This document shows positions 1 to 11,760 of a stretch of DNA of 64,000 nucleotides, piece by piece. The DNA comes from Leptoclinus maculatus (lineage: Eukaryota; Chordata; Actinopteri; Perciformes; Stichaeidae), in assembly GCA_032191485.1 (NCBI GenBank), contig JAVDOI010000009.1, positions 18,395,843-18,459,842 of the forward strand, given 5' to 3'. The notes under the pieces were generated by a model. That model did not search any database and was not told the origin of the DNA. It saw nothing but the letters and a program-made list of their open reading frames with translations. The position numbers were made by a program, and so were the translations under genes. Position 1 is the first letter of the stretch; each line of letters opens with the position of its first letter.

Positions 1-605
1 GGTCCAATTTGCACCAATGGGGCTCTTTGAAAACTTGGAGGCAGCAAAACACACGACAGACACAATAGCAAACAATTGGTTATCTACGAATTCAGCAGAA
101 ATGGAGCCAATCTCGTAACTTGGAGTTGTGTTTCTGGCATATAAAACAAACATAAATTTACACTCTCCTTTTACCTCTGTTTTGGTCTCCACCAACTCCT
201 AAGAAAAAAGACTCGTCAGCTGCTCCACTATGTTCAGCAGCTAGTCGCTAACTTTGTCTGCTGTTAGGGGCTGGGCAGGTCTACAGTGGGTCTATCAAAG
301 CAGAAAATAGCTGCCTGCTGTGGCGGGAAACAAGGAGAACTGGAAAAGTGTCTCCCTCTCCCCTACCAAACAAAGAACAATTTAATCTCACCCTGTCACC
401 GTCCCCACTGGCTGCCTTACATTATTAAAAAGTGTGTCGATTTATTAATCTTGCACCGTGCCTAACTTTATTGGATCACAATTTATTTGGTATAGAATTA
501 ATCTACAGATGCTCCGGATCAAAATGAGACCAAACGTTTCTCTGGATGTCAGTTTTTAAACCACTACGAAGACCAAACTGTGGCCTAAAAAAAGACTGTT
601 GTATG
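1..605. other. No gene recognised
   Basis: AT-rich unique-looking sequence ending at the left terminus of the hAT-1 copy. I see no domain-bearing reading frame, RNA gene or clear repeat here. Confidence 0.5.
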
Positions 606-709
606 CAGTGGCGGGCCGTGGGTTTTATACCTGGGCCTTCAGTGCTGTCCTACTACAGTTAAACCACTTCCTAATAACCTCATTATGACGCCACAGCTAC
701 GGGTTATTA

Positions 710-1905
710 GAGGTGTAACAATACACATATTCGTATTGAAACGTTTGGTATGAGGCTCACGGTTCAATATGCATTACGAAGCGAACAATACGTTTGAATA
801 ATACTAGTGCATTTGGAAAATGCAGATGCATAAATTGTGGGAAATATAATGTTCTCTCAGTGGAGCCACTGCGCTCAACATGGCAACCAACCCAATGTAA
901 CAACATTCTACTCTGGTTAGGCTTGTGTGTTCTCTGACGCACACTATGCTACACTAGCTTAAGCTGGTGTCACACTATTGCGTATCGTACTAGCGTATGC
1001 GGACGTATGAAAAATATCACTCATATGCTGGTATACGGTGACAGACACTAAGAGTACATTAGGCATAGGTTGTATACGTTTCGCATACGGTCGCATACGG
1101 TGGCATACGGCGAGGCAGAAAACTTTTTTTAAGCATGCTTAAAAAAGTTGTGAGTGTGCGGACGTATGGTTTATACGCTAAGCATACGATCGGCATACGC
1201 TGAATATGCGAGAGTAACGTCAGAGGTACGTTACTCATAGGTGGAGTATGCTGGCCATTCGCTGTCCATACCTGGCATGAAGGTGTACCGTACAGCTAGC
1301 GTATTGAGAAAGTGTATATATATATATACTCCCATTTCGAGCTCTTCTTCAGTTCTTCGTGGACCTACAACGAGAGAGGATGGAGGTAGCTCTTCTCCAA
1401 CACCAGTATGATCTGATCGATTTGGCAATTCACCACATCCAGGCATTATGGGAAATATGCTTATCGGCACTTTGTCACGTGATAGCGGTACACTGCGCAT
1501 GCGCAGTTCGTCCCTGGTCATAAGCTGCCCATACGCTGGTCTTACGCTGGCCATTCGCTGGCGATACGCTACTCATACGCTTATCATAGGTTCAATACGG
1601 TAAGTATACGAAACATTCTGTATTTTCAAGGGGTTTTTCTGCGTATGAAAGTTTTTTTGGGGAATTTGCATACGCAACTCATACGTTTTTCTCATACGCA
1701 ATAGTGTGACAGGGCCTTTAGCAGGAAAACAACAGCAGCACACATGCTGAAAACTCTCCCCGCAGCGTTTAGCTGTTCCCTACCGATTCAAACAGGGCTA
1801 AAGAAATCGCCACACAATCCCCATTTCTCCAAACCATAATTCCCACTTTGTAAAAGAAAACAAAACCTCAAACAGAGAATCAAATGTCCGACCCTAACCC
1901 CTACA
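710..1905. mobile_element. Second hAT element nested in hAT-1 copy A
   Basis: Starts GAGGTGTAACAATACAC and ends CCCTAACCCCTACA, close to the AGGGGTGTAAC terminus seen in many fish hAT elements. It is flanked by 8-bp near-duplicates, ggttatta (702-709) and ggttattt (1906-1913). Uninterrupted hAT-1 copies B and C act as the empty site, since they read straight through 'acggttattat'. Apart from the MITE it carries, only about 440 bp remain, so it is an internally deleted, non-autonomous copy. Confidence 0.6.
962..1717. mobile_element. Harbinger-like MITE with CATACG motif array
   Basis: An 18-bp perfect terminal inverted repeat lies at 968-985 and 1694-1711. It extends imperfectly outward to 962 and 1717, where both sides are followed by TTA (959-961 and 1718-1720). 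TTA/TAA target duplications and ends like AGGCCCTGT suit PIF/Harbinger elements. The interior holds about 14 CATACG or CGTATG hexamers by eye, including three in a row at 1080-1110, and a 22-bp perfect palindrome at 1125-1146. The 107-codon frame inside (1231-1554, minus) shows no transposase motif, so I treat the element as non-coding. Confidence 0.6.
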
Positions 1906-2490
1906 GGTTATTTGTTTTGTGTAAAAAATAAACTTAACACCTACAAATACACTAACTGCAGAGTGCAGATACATGAATATGCGCATGATGGAATGCTTTG
2001 CCATTAACGGACAAAATCGATGTAATTAACACAATGACAAGAACAAACTCACAAGAACCAGTCACATATATTTATATGACAACAAAGCATGACAAATCAA
2101 TCCAGCAAACCTGCGGTGCTAAAACACGCATTCCACCGCACACTGAAGAGCACGAGCCATTCAAATATTATTCATATCAGAGGGAACAATATTAACCATA
2201 TCATAAAAACGACACCATAGACAAATGAACACAGTAGTAACGCTACTGCAGATGTAAAACAAAAGCAGTTCACTGACCAAAGCTGCTGTTCACTTAAAGA
2301 CAAAGTCCATCCTCCTTTCTTTGTTAACAAAGAGTTCAATACCGGGATGTACAGTACATCGGTGCGGTTCAGTTCTAGCCAGAGGTCCTCCTGCGAACGT
2401 GTTCGTTGAGTTGTAGATCCACTCGGGGTTGAAAAAGTTTTCAAAAGCACGTAGCTTGTAAGTGTCCTGTCGTGCTATGGTGTCGTGTTG

Positions 2491-2537
2491 ATATATACAT
2501 ATACAGTATATACACATATATATATATATATATATAT
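2491..2537. repeat. (TA)n microsatellite
   Basis: Alternating TA tract with a few interruptions, ending in an uninterrupted stretch of about ten TA units. Confidence 0.9.
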
Positions 2538-3094
2538 TGTTATCATCACTATGAGTGACACCCTTAACATTACACAGTAATTTCATCTATTGTTATATTT
2601 TTTTGACTATGAATGAATGTCTGATTTTCTTTAGAATTGCTTGGTTGCTCCCAATAATTTCTGTGATTAAATAGATATTTTGGTTCATCAAAATAGGCTA
2701 TGTAATGATGATGAAGATATGATGATATAGGACCAAAAGTTATATTTACAACCACGAAAAAACAAGCCGGCTAAGAAACGTGTCTCTCAATCAATCTCAG
2801 TTTCAGTACTATGGACAGCAACGCACCTACTTGTATACACACACAAACACACAACAAATACAACAAATACTGCTGTCCATTATTCTGACAGCTAGTCACA
2901 GTATCTCAGCCAATCTTCTTTTCTTTTTTTTACTCTTTTCCTATAGACAGGGAGATAAATCAGCAAAAGAAAACATTATTTGATTATCAGCTAAACCTGA
3001 CCAATCAGATTCAACTATGTCAAGTCTTTTTTTTCGATCTATTTTGCACTTTATATCTGTATTCACTTTGTATGTTGGACTGGAGAGAAACGTT

Positions 3095-3160
3095 TTTTCA
3101 ACTCCTCTGTATGTAAAGTATTTGAGAAATTGACAATAAAGCTGACTTTGACTTTAGGGG
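3095..3160 (+). repeat. Possible LINE 3' tail
   Basis: The tract around 'gacaataaagctgactttgacttt' resembles the short repeated 3' ends of teleost LINEs of the L2/Rex1 kind, including a polyadenylation-like AATAAA. No coding part is attached, so this is a weak assignment. Confidence 0.3.
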
Positions 3161-6100
3161 ACACCCATATAAGTCACATTTAGATACATAACATTTACAT
3201 TGCATATTACAAAAATATCATAACAAAGGACACCTACATTAAACACACACATATTGCTCTAAACACTCTCAACACTGCTCAGGCACGAAGAACCAAAAGT
3301 AAAGTCTGTTGCCCCACACACAATTGAGAGGTTAAACCTTTGACCTCAGATCTGAGCAGGTGCAGCGAGTGAGCAATATTCATATTTATTTTATTCACTT
3401 CTTCATCCTCTGGCTCTGGTGAGCTGATCAGAATCAGAAACAGGTTAATTGCCACAAAACTACTTCAAAAAAATTACTTTAAAAAAAGGCTCAGAGAGAC
3501 GAGGTAGAATTTGGCTTCATTGCTTTGCTTTGATTGTCTTTGTGTTTGGCTTGCTAGTCAGGATTTGGAGATTTTAGGGGCAGAGGTTTGGGGTTAGGAA
3601 CAATGTTTTAATATGTAAAGAGCATTACATTGTTTTTGAAGAGAATGGATGATTGTGACATGTCACTGTGTTAAAGCTAGGTAATGTATTTAAGAATCTT
3701 TTCTGTTATTGTTGTTCTGTTGCTACAGCAGGACTGTAATAAGCCCGTCTAATCATTTCATTCTGCCTGGATGATGGGCTACCTGCCTGTCTACCTGCAG
3801 GCACTCTGCCTGTGTTCTCATTGAGTCTTCCACAAGCTGCTATCTTAACAGCTGTGAGCATGAACAGTAGCCATGTTTGTTGTTTACGTTCATTATGACG
3901 GGGTCTTTGGAGGGAGGTCTGAAGGGACGGGCTGTCAGAGACTTTCTCACTAGATTTAGTGACGTTTGGAGCTAGTGCTGCTAGCTACTTTCACGGGAAA
4001 AGAACTAGCAACACTGGCTGAGATTTTCAGTTTGATACATTGTAGCTCCCTCCCATCAATGGAGACACAGAAGAAGAGTAAGAACAAAGCTTTTTTCACT
4101 GACAGAACGGACATGATACACTTCATGAGCACAGTCGATAGACAGAGAATGAAGAAGCATGAATATAATCTAGCTCATTTTTTATTTCTGATTTGAGACA
4201 AAGACATACCAGAGGTGTGAAAATAAACAAATACTTATGTGAGCGATATTGGCACTCTTTTATTTGTATCTGCTTGTTATATCACACCTCTCCTCTCTAA
4301 TGGTCCCAGCTGTTCAAACAAAGCTATCTAGACACTTCGACACAATGAGTAGGGATCAGTATCCAGTGCGCTGCACAGGGTAACGTCAGATAAGAGATTC
4401 ACGTGGATGCAAAGTGCTGTCCGTTGGGGTGTTCTGGAGCCGTGCTGAGGGACGGAGGCCAGTTGGGGTGAACGGCCTGACATAAGCCCGGCTGGATCCA
4501 GGTGGATCAAACTTCTGTGACTCAGCAATGGAGACAGCACCCTGGTCTGCGTGCAGCGTCCAGAGAGGAAGCGCTCTCAAACGGAAGTGCTGACTTTTCG
4601 ATGCCATTAATTTGCCGTGACAGTCTGGCTTTTGTCGACCACGGTGCTGAATAAGAGAGGTCAACCTTAATATGGCGCTCAGCCTTTTTATTTTATGTGC
4701 TTTGAAAAGGAGGGGAGGGAACTGTCTCTCTTTACATACATTTGGTTAAACAGCAGCTGGCAGTCAGCCGTAATTATACACCTTAGCCTGTGCATTATTT
4801 ATGCCACCTTTTAAAATCCATTAAAAGTCATTTGGTCTCCTCTAAAACCTGTCATTATCGATTGACTTTACTGTAATTGCTGCTTTAGGTCCTCAAAGAT
4901 TTTCTGCTGGGTGATTAAGGATGCAGGCTCGGCTGCAAGTCTGTGCAGCCAACATGCTCTAATCAAGTCACTGTAAAACTAGCCCAAGTAGTATTTCACC
5001 CGGTGGTCAGCAGCCGAGGCAGAGGCCTGGATTCAGTCTCTGATTGGAGCGGATGGAGGTTTTACAAGTCTAGTCCGTCAGACATACTGCGGTGCTCCTC
5101 CTCTGCTGATGATTTGTGCACTAATAATGCCGCAGTTTTCTTCTACAGTCACGGCTACTAAATTTGAATCGCATTAATCACATGCATTGCAAAAACAAAT
5201 GTCCAGTGCTGACTTCACAGTCTGACTCTAACTTCTTATTCAAAAACCACAATTAGTCGCTCAGATTCCTCTCTCCCCCTCTCTCTATTAGAAGAGCTTG
5301 AGTGAGAGAGAGAGTAATCAATACTGACATCATTAGCATGGCCTTGCTAGAGCGGCTGTGTCAACGTTCTGTGTTTAACATTTAACGTCATGAGCCGCTG
5401 GAAATGCTGCTGGGGGGGGGGGCTTGTTAATTCAAAAGCAAGTTCAGCAGAGTGTGAGGTGAGGCCACCCAGCAGCTCAGTGATCTACAGCTCAATGGGC
5501 TGTCAGTTGCTTTAGTGAGGTTTTTAACTGCAACATTTTTGAGTGTGAACTAAGAGCGGTGACGTTGAGGACGGCTGCATGTGTAACAATGATGATAACC
5601 AAGATGAGCACAACTTTTCAACGCCTGTATATGTGTGTAGCAATTCATCCACTGTAATGTCTTATACGTTCATTGCAATAAGGAAATATAATAATATAAT
5701 TCATTTTGGTTCTGGTAACTCACTAAAAAGTAGCTATGTGAGGATGCAATGCTCATTGTAAAGAAAACCAAAGGCAAAGTGGGAAAAAGGTTGTTTCTGG
5801 TCCTTTGCAGTTGTAGTAAAGTAAATATGAGAATAATCCAGAGGTTGGTGACTGAAAGAGGTCTTTGGTCAACTGTATCAAAAAGATGTACAGTATTAAC
5901 ATAAAGGCGTTAGGAGATGTATGTGGCAGTATTACAGAACATACATGACTTAGCCAGTAGTTTTGTTCTTTTTACTCTTTTCTATATAAAGCTTAAACAG
6001 AGGGGGATCAATGAGCAAAAATAACAACAGCAACGAAAGACAAGTTTGATACATGTCAAATACCCACGATTGGTCAGTGGCCCTCGGAGTCTGATAGCGT

Positions 6101-7108
6101 TGCACGACGTACTACTACACGGTCAGAGCAGCTGACGTAGTCTAAAGAGGTAGACAGTCCACTCAGAGCGAGTGGGAGGGGAGCTGGATGGGTTAAACGA
6201 ACACTAGACTCTCATGCAAAACTGAAGGTAAACATTGACATTTCGTCAGTGAGACGATGGTGTCGCTAGTCACCTGAGTGACGTAGTCGCTACTCACTAA
6301 GACTAGAGGGCTCCCTAGAGCGTTGGTTTGCTTCAAAGAGTCCCAAACTAAAACAATGGAAAGCACAGCTCTTAAGTCATGTGTGACCCCTCACAGGCCT
6401 CAGAGTCTCAAATCTCACATCGCTCATATTAACAAACTCTCATTATCATCCTTCGCCCTGGATTTCCCGGTTTAGTTCAAACTGCAGTGTTCCACATCTG
6501 TGAATAAAACTGTGCTTTGTTTCAGGCAGTAGTAAACACACATCACTGGTTCAGAGATGGGCACTGGTTCAGAGAGGACAGCATATGTAGCAGCCACCTG
6601 AACAGAGTCCAGGCCAGGCCTGGGCTGGGGCCTGGGCTGGGGCCTGGTAGGGTGGGGGGTCTACACACCAGACTCCCTTGGTACCAGCAGATGGCTGAGA
6701 GGCTGACCAAGTATGGCGATTCAATCTGCTGCTATTATTCAAGGTGGGCCAACTTCCTCCCGCCAGCAGGTTGTCTCTTTCATCATGCACTCCCTCTCCA
6801 AAGCTAATGTCTCCTGTGTGTATCAGCTGTGATGTTGTATGGCTACTGTGGGTGGAGGAATATGAGCATTTCTGAGTCAAGCTTGCATTTTTTGGAAAAG
6901 CTTTTCATTGCAAATGAATAAGGCAAGCAAGTAAATCTTGAAATGATGAAGAGCACTTGGGAGCCCAGCAACAAGGTCTAATTCCTCCCAAAGATTTACA
7001 TATCTGTGTTTGGGGGGTGGGGGGGGGATGAATTTGAAATGTTTGAAAGAAGTATGATTAATCATGAGTGTATCCATGTGTGTGCTAGTGGGTCTGTGTA
7101 ACTGGGTA

Positions 7109-7111
<3 letters not shown>

Positions 7112-7147
<36 letters not shown>
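7112..7147. repeat. (TG)18 microsatellite
   Basis: Perfect TG dinucleotide run of 36 bp. Confidence 0.95.
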
Positions 7148-7148
<1 letters not shown>

Positions 7149-8031
7149 TGCAAATGTGGTGATTAAATTGGAGAAAAATAACAGAAAAATCATGCAGTTA
7201 CTTTCCACATGCCAAAAATTGAGGTTTCCTGGTGTTGTTGGCACAGAGATATGAATCAATATTTGGGTAAACGGGTAACTGCAAACTCCCTCCTGCCAGT
7301 TTCATTACTGAAAAAGTGATTAGAGCGGTATTCCCATGGAAGCAGCCACACACAAGCACAGCTCAACTGGACATCTTCAGCAGCCCGTTTGCCTCTGTAA
7401 GGGCCAGCTACATATCACTGTTTAATCTTCCATGGCACGCTTTCTATTAGAAGCCAGACAAACGATGGTAGGTAAGGAAAGGTCAGCCGATTCTCTGGCT
7501 CATTGATTGTCTGATTTTCAACCTAAGTTGCCTTTGTGTCTCCTCGTCTGATTTTATGATCTGTAAGTATTGTTTGCCACATGTCAGGAGCCTGCTCTGA
7601 CAGCTGCTGCTCACCAAGGTCATCTGCACAAACTTATGTACATCGAGACAGAACGCTCCAAAAACACGCTGTAATGGTACCACCGAAGTAATATAAAGCA
7701 CTGCATGGTCGGTCTCTACTCGGCACAGTCCTTCCCACTCAATCGTCTCAGTCTCCTGCACACTAGTAGACAGATCTCACCTTTTTACTGCCGTGTTTCA
7801 CTCCTATTACTTCTTGTAGTTCTGCTCATGGGTCAACCTTTCACTCCGTCTTCATACTGCCTCATCTTGGACTCCACCATGTTCAGGTCTCGGTCGATTA
7901 TCTGCCTGCAGGAAGAAAGGCATGGATAAGTGCACCGTTTGCCATATCTGTTGGCAATCTCTACATTTTCTTTTAATATGTTGCACATTCTCTATGCTGA
8001 AGAAGTTTGCATGATGGAAGCTCAGTAGCTA

Positions 8032-8071
8032 TAGTCTCAGAATTATCTTTGGCAAGATAATTCTGAGACTA
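8032..8071. repeat. Perfect hairpin, 18-bp stem and 4-nt loop
   Basis: The arms at 8032-8049 and 8054-8071 are exact reverse complements around the loop tggc. There is no T-run after it on either strand that would suggest a transcription end. Confidence 0.9.
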
Positions 8072-8312
8072 ATAATAAAGAGTGCATTGCTAAAAGACAG
8101 GCAGTTAGCTACCAGAGTTAGACCGGTCTTGTGGAGTTAGCTAAAAATCATAACAGTTTTTTACATGATTGTTTTACAAGGATTTGAACGAACGGTATTT
8201 CTGGCTGACAGCGGCGGAGAAGCGTTGCACATTTTATGGCTAAGAATGCGTTTCATTTGCAACTGAGCTCTTGGTGTTTGGAGCTACGCTAGGCTAACCA
8301 ATGCAGCTACAC

Positions 8313-8590
8313 AACAGGACACGCACAAGCTACGTGCTTTTGAAAACGTTTGGAGACCCGAGTGGATTTACAACTCAACGAACACGTTGCGTTTGTTTTT
8401 TTTACATCTGCATTAACTTTACTACTGTTCATTTGTCTATTGTATCGTTTTTATGAATAATATGAATGGCTCGTGCTCTAGCGCTGCTGTGTTGATTTGT
8501 CATGCTTGACATTTTATGTTGTCATATAAATATATGTGACTGGTTCTTGTCATTGTGTTAATTACATTGATTCTGACTTGTCCGTTAATG
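8313..8590. repeat. Inverted fragment of the hAT-1 copy A interior
   Basis: Read in reverse complement this matches 2005-2480: shared blocks include 'acaagctacgtgcttttg', 'gagtggatttacaactcaa', 'gttcatttgtct' and 'tatatgtgactggttctt'. The match has several indels. The two segments form a 6-kb-spaced inverted pair. Confidence 0.75.
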
Positions 8591-8594
8591 ACAA

Positions 8595-9434
8595 AAGATA
8601 GCTGGACGCCACAGACTACACAAAGCTACCTGACTATAACGACACATTACCTCACTACTGAATGGAGATGAAGAGCCATGTTCTTCAGACACAAAGCTAG
8701 CTGACTGTAACGACACATTACCTCACTACTGAATGGAGATGAAGAGCCATGTTCTGCAGACACAAAGCTACCTGACAGTAACGACACATTACCTCACTAC
8801 TGAATGAAGATGAAGAGCCATGTTCTTCAGACACAAAGCTAGCTGACTGTAACGACACATTACCTCACTACTGAATGGAGATGAAGAGCCATGTTCTTCA
8901 GACACAAAGCTACCTGACTGTAACGACACATTACCTCACTACTGAATGAAGATGAAGAGCCATGTTCTGCAGACACAAACCCTTGAGAGTCTCACCAGCG
9001 AGGATTTAGCCCAAGAGATGACAGAAGCAGTGGAAGTTAGAGCGAGCTAATGTAACTATTCCTGTGACTATTGACACAATGCCAGGACTATTGTATATGC
9101 TGTTGGAGCTGCTGGACAAGAGCCACAAATAGAAGGATGTCATTAATCTAGCATCTCAGAAAGCAACGGCAGTGCAGCAGATCTCTGGCCTCCTAGCATA
9201 GATCAGAGAGATTGTGACCTTTCACAGAAGCACAACAGCAGCCCATGTGTTGAAGACAAAACAGGAGTTGCTGCAGCTTCCTGTACACAAATGAATCCAT
9301 CATTGTTCAAAGTCAAAAAGAACATACTTATTATCATTAGTTTTAATAAATAAAAATATTTTAAAATCAAGGAAATTTCTCTGGCATTTCTTTTTTGCCA
9401 TATTTAAAACGTACCGAACCGAGAATTTTGTGAA
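8595..9434 (+). pseudogene. hAT (ZBED4-like) transposase fragment and right terminus
   Basis: Translation in shifting frames gives pieces of a hAT transposase core: SWTPQTTQSYLTITTHYL near 8600, then HVLQTQTLESLTSEDLAQ near 8955, then a piece with INLASQKATAVQQISGLL and HRSTTAAHVLKTKQELL near 9140-9290. These follow the order of the RNase-H-like hAT core in ZBED-type proteins. Frameshifts, stops and a 71-bp tandem expansion destroy the gene. After it, 9390-9434 ends in GTTACACCCCTAAT, which is the reverse complement of a hAT AGGGGTGTAAC terminus. The matching left end and a target duplication were not found, so this is a truncated copy. Confidence 0.75.
8618..8972 (+). repeat. Five 71-bp tandem repeats inside the hAT fragment
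   Basis: The unit begins acacaaagct at 8618, 8689, 8760, 8831 and 8902, and a sixth partial copy starts at 8973: an exact period of 71 bp with only a few substitutions. The unit is a segment of the transposase reading frame. Because 71 is not a multiple of three, each copy changes frame. Confidence 0.95.
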
Positions 9435-10890
9435 CTGTTACACCCCTAATGAACAGTGTTTCTGAATATTTTGTCTGTAATTAAATGTGTTGCACCAGTT
9501 TGGATCCAGCTTTTGTTCCCATGGTGACTGAAATTGTTTGAGTTAATATTAAGACAACTTTACATTTAGTTATGTCTGTCAGCTGAACTGGTCACAGTGG
9601 CTGTCTCCCCTTTTAATTATAGCACTGTTGATTGCCTGCTGTTCTAAAACCATTTTGGTATATACAACAATGTTAAAGGGACATTCCGTCCCCAACGATG
9701 TGCCCGTCCGCTAAGTGCCGGTAGTCTCTGTCATCCATAGAAATAATAACCCCCCTGGTGCCATTAGTATTGACAGGGAAATCACTGCCTTACAAACAGA
9801 GCCTGTCCCACTGAGCCTGCACGTTCCTTTATGCACTGTGAGGACTGCTGGCTGTGTACGGCAGACAGATAGTGTTCTGCTTGTCTGGCAAAGGAACACA
9901 CATGTGGCTTTCCATGTTTTGCAAGCTGGTGAAACACACAACGGCTCTAACACTTACTGTCAGCTGCTATTTAGCAAACATGACAGCAGCAATTTACAGT
10001 CCATTGCGAGCCATATAAAAATTAAAGAAACGCCCAGTCAACAGCCCTCTTCTTCATATCTGCACTGTTTGCTCCATTTCATACACGCTTGCACTCTGCT
10101 CTGAAATGTGCATGTACAGTACATCAACATCTTGATGAACTGCACAGCTATATGTGGGATAACAGTGGCACCTCTCCGCCCTGCCCTGTTTTGATCAGAG
10201 GGATGACAGGCTGCAGTGGGCCTCCAGGCTTTCCCTACAGAGAGATGATGGCATAGCACTATTTTTTTTCAGCACTAACGTCGAGCTAAAACAACATTCA
10301 GCCAGAGAGCAACCCTAGATTCACTTTGAAAACCTCCCTATATACTGTACTCTTTCAATATGTGTACCATTCGATGATGAGATTATCATTATCAATGTTT
10401 TTGCAACAGATTTTTTGGGAACTGGCAGGTGTAAAGATAGCTCCACACATGGTCCTGTGATAATCATTTTTTTTGTCTAAATATTAGTGAGAAGTCAAAC
10501 ATTCTCTGGCACATCAGCACCAGAATCTGACAACATAGAACCAGTGTGTAACTTGCTGCAGCTTAGTGACGTGGTTTCAGTTGGCACTGATGGGCAGCAG
10601 GAGCACAAGAGCTGCCATTTGGCTCTACCTCTCAGCTCCCGGTTTGCGTTGATCCCAAAGGCAGGCGCTGCTGTTCTATGCTGTTGTATGTATGGTGGAG
10701 ACCCACTCCACCATGGAGCTCTTATTAACAACCCTGTCTCCTACAAATTTACATTACCATATAACTAAACTATTTTTTAAAGGAAACATATTTTCTCTCA
10801 GATTATGGTCGCAGTTCAAAACCAGGCTACAACTCTGGTTATGAAAAGTGAAGCCAATGCTGAACTTTCTTACACTGTATTTACCTTGAA

Positions 10891-11310
10891 TAGAAGTCTA
10901 TGAGAAAATGACTCTACTTCTCTCTTGATTTATTACCTCAGTAAACATGCGTTTATGGTCTCAATCTCTAGTTTCAAGTCTTCTTCAATACAGCATGATG
11001 TTCATTTAGTAAATTACAGTCCATTTAGAGTCACATAGACCATAAAGCAGGGGATGCTTTAGGGCGGAATTACTGTGATTGACAGGTCGCTAGCACAGCG
11101 TTACAACTCTTAACCTTTCAGTGTGTTTTCACATCATGAAAATTAATTGTAACTGTTGTTTTGGTCTCCTAAAAATGTGTTATTCAACGTTCAGTTGAAC
11201 TTAGCTCTCCACCCTCTGGTATCACTTCTGGTTGCAAAAAAAAAGGCTTCAAAACCATAGTGTTGTCACGGTGACGTAACATCACAATCAATGTCTTAAA
11301 CGCTGTTGAC
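10891..11310. repeat. Interspersed repeat, copy 1
   Basis: Direct relative of 63184-63610. Shared blocks include 'tagaagtctatgagaaaatg', 'tgatttattacctcagtaa', 'tttagtaaatta', 'gaccataaagcagg' and 'ttctggttgcaaaaa'. I recognise this sequence as a frequent repeat in percomorph genomes but cannot name its class. No coding capacity is seen. Confidence 0.75.
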
Positions 11311-11559
11311 ATTTGTGATAGAAAATTTCCACTATGACTTATCTGTTTTTATTGTCTGACCACTCATTGGTTTTGGCCCTTTTTGTTTTAGTAAGGTTAA
11401 TGAATGTCAGCCATGGTCAGTGAGGGTCCTCAGGTTGAGTAATACTGTGTGTGTGTCTTAATCAGGGGCATGATGTTGTCAGCTTAGATAAGGGGCTGAA
11501 TGGGAATGCAATCAGTGGACCATTCAGTGGTTAACCATTCAATGGTTGATCAATGAGTG

Positions 11560-11760
11560 GTCACTGTTGTCCAGATGTCCTAGTGATGAACTCCTCCTAC
11601 CCCACCATGTGCTCAAGGCCTTTATAAGTCGTACACATCCAACACTCTGGGTTCTTCCTCCTTCAGACCGCATTGCATTCTGTGTGACGATTGAACCTTC
11701 TTTGCGCAGAGAATAAATACTTTAAGACAAACTTCTTTCTCAACGTTTCTTAATTTCAGT
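11560..11760 (+). mobile_element. LTR-like promoter and poly(A) patch
   Basis: A TATA-like CTTTATAAG lies near 11619, followed about 100 bp later by AATAAATACTTT near 11712 and a T/C-rich stretch, the spacing expected of a U3-R-U5 unit. I could not fix TG...CA ends or a target duplication, so this may equally be chance. Confidence 0.3.

Larger units (their letters stand above)
606..2480. mobile_element. hAT-1 family, copy A (interrupted, decayed)
   Basis: The left end begins CAGTGGCGGGCCGTG at 606, a hAT-type terminus. The block from about 618 and again from 1906 matches copies B (14195-15320) and C (28912-29765): the 'ttatacctgggccttc' block, 'gttttgtgtaaaaa', 'acactaactgcag' and 'aaagacaaagtccatcctcc' are shared in the same order. 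Between 710 and 1905 this copy is split by a second transposon. No intact gene remains; the open frames at 2172-2586 are short and without domains. The right terminus is not identifiable. The assignment to hAT rests on the terminal sequence and on the hAT dimerisation motif encoded by copy C. Confidence 0.7.
2540..8031. other. No gene recognised; unique-looking DNA
   Basis: About 5.5 kb with only short frames that lack recognisable domains. It contains a possible LINE-type 3' tail (about 3095-3160, with 'gacaataaagctgactttgacttt'), a poly-G run near 5412-5422 and a TG repeat (7112-7147). I see no splice-supported exon chain. Confidence 0.5.

Noticed and set aside
1231..1554. 107-codon frame inside the MITE as a Myb-like Harbinger protein
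   Set aside because: It contains a short acidic stretch but no tryptophan-spaced Myb/SANT pattern, and it overlaps the motif array.
6517..6880. Overlapping frames of 96 and 103 codons
   Set aside because: Driven by a short GGCCTGGGCTGG repeat near 6612-6645; no domain on either strand.
8618..8972. CRISPR-like array
   Set aside because: The 71-bp units are contiguous with no unique spacers, and they encode part of a hAT transposase in a vertebrate genome.
710..9434. A single 8.7-kb hAT running from the left terminus at 710 to the right terminus at 9434
   Set aside because: The flanking 8-mers do not match (ggttatta against gaacagtg), and a better right end with a matching flank exists at 1905. 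The two ends belong to different copies.
9715..10104. 129-codon frame as a host gene
   Set aside because: No domain, no Kozak-like start, an overlapping antisense frame of 80 codons, and no neighbouring exon.
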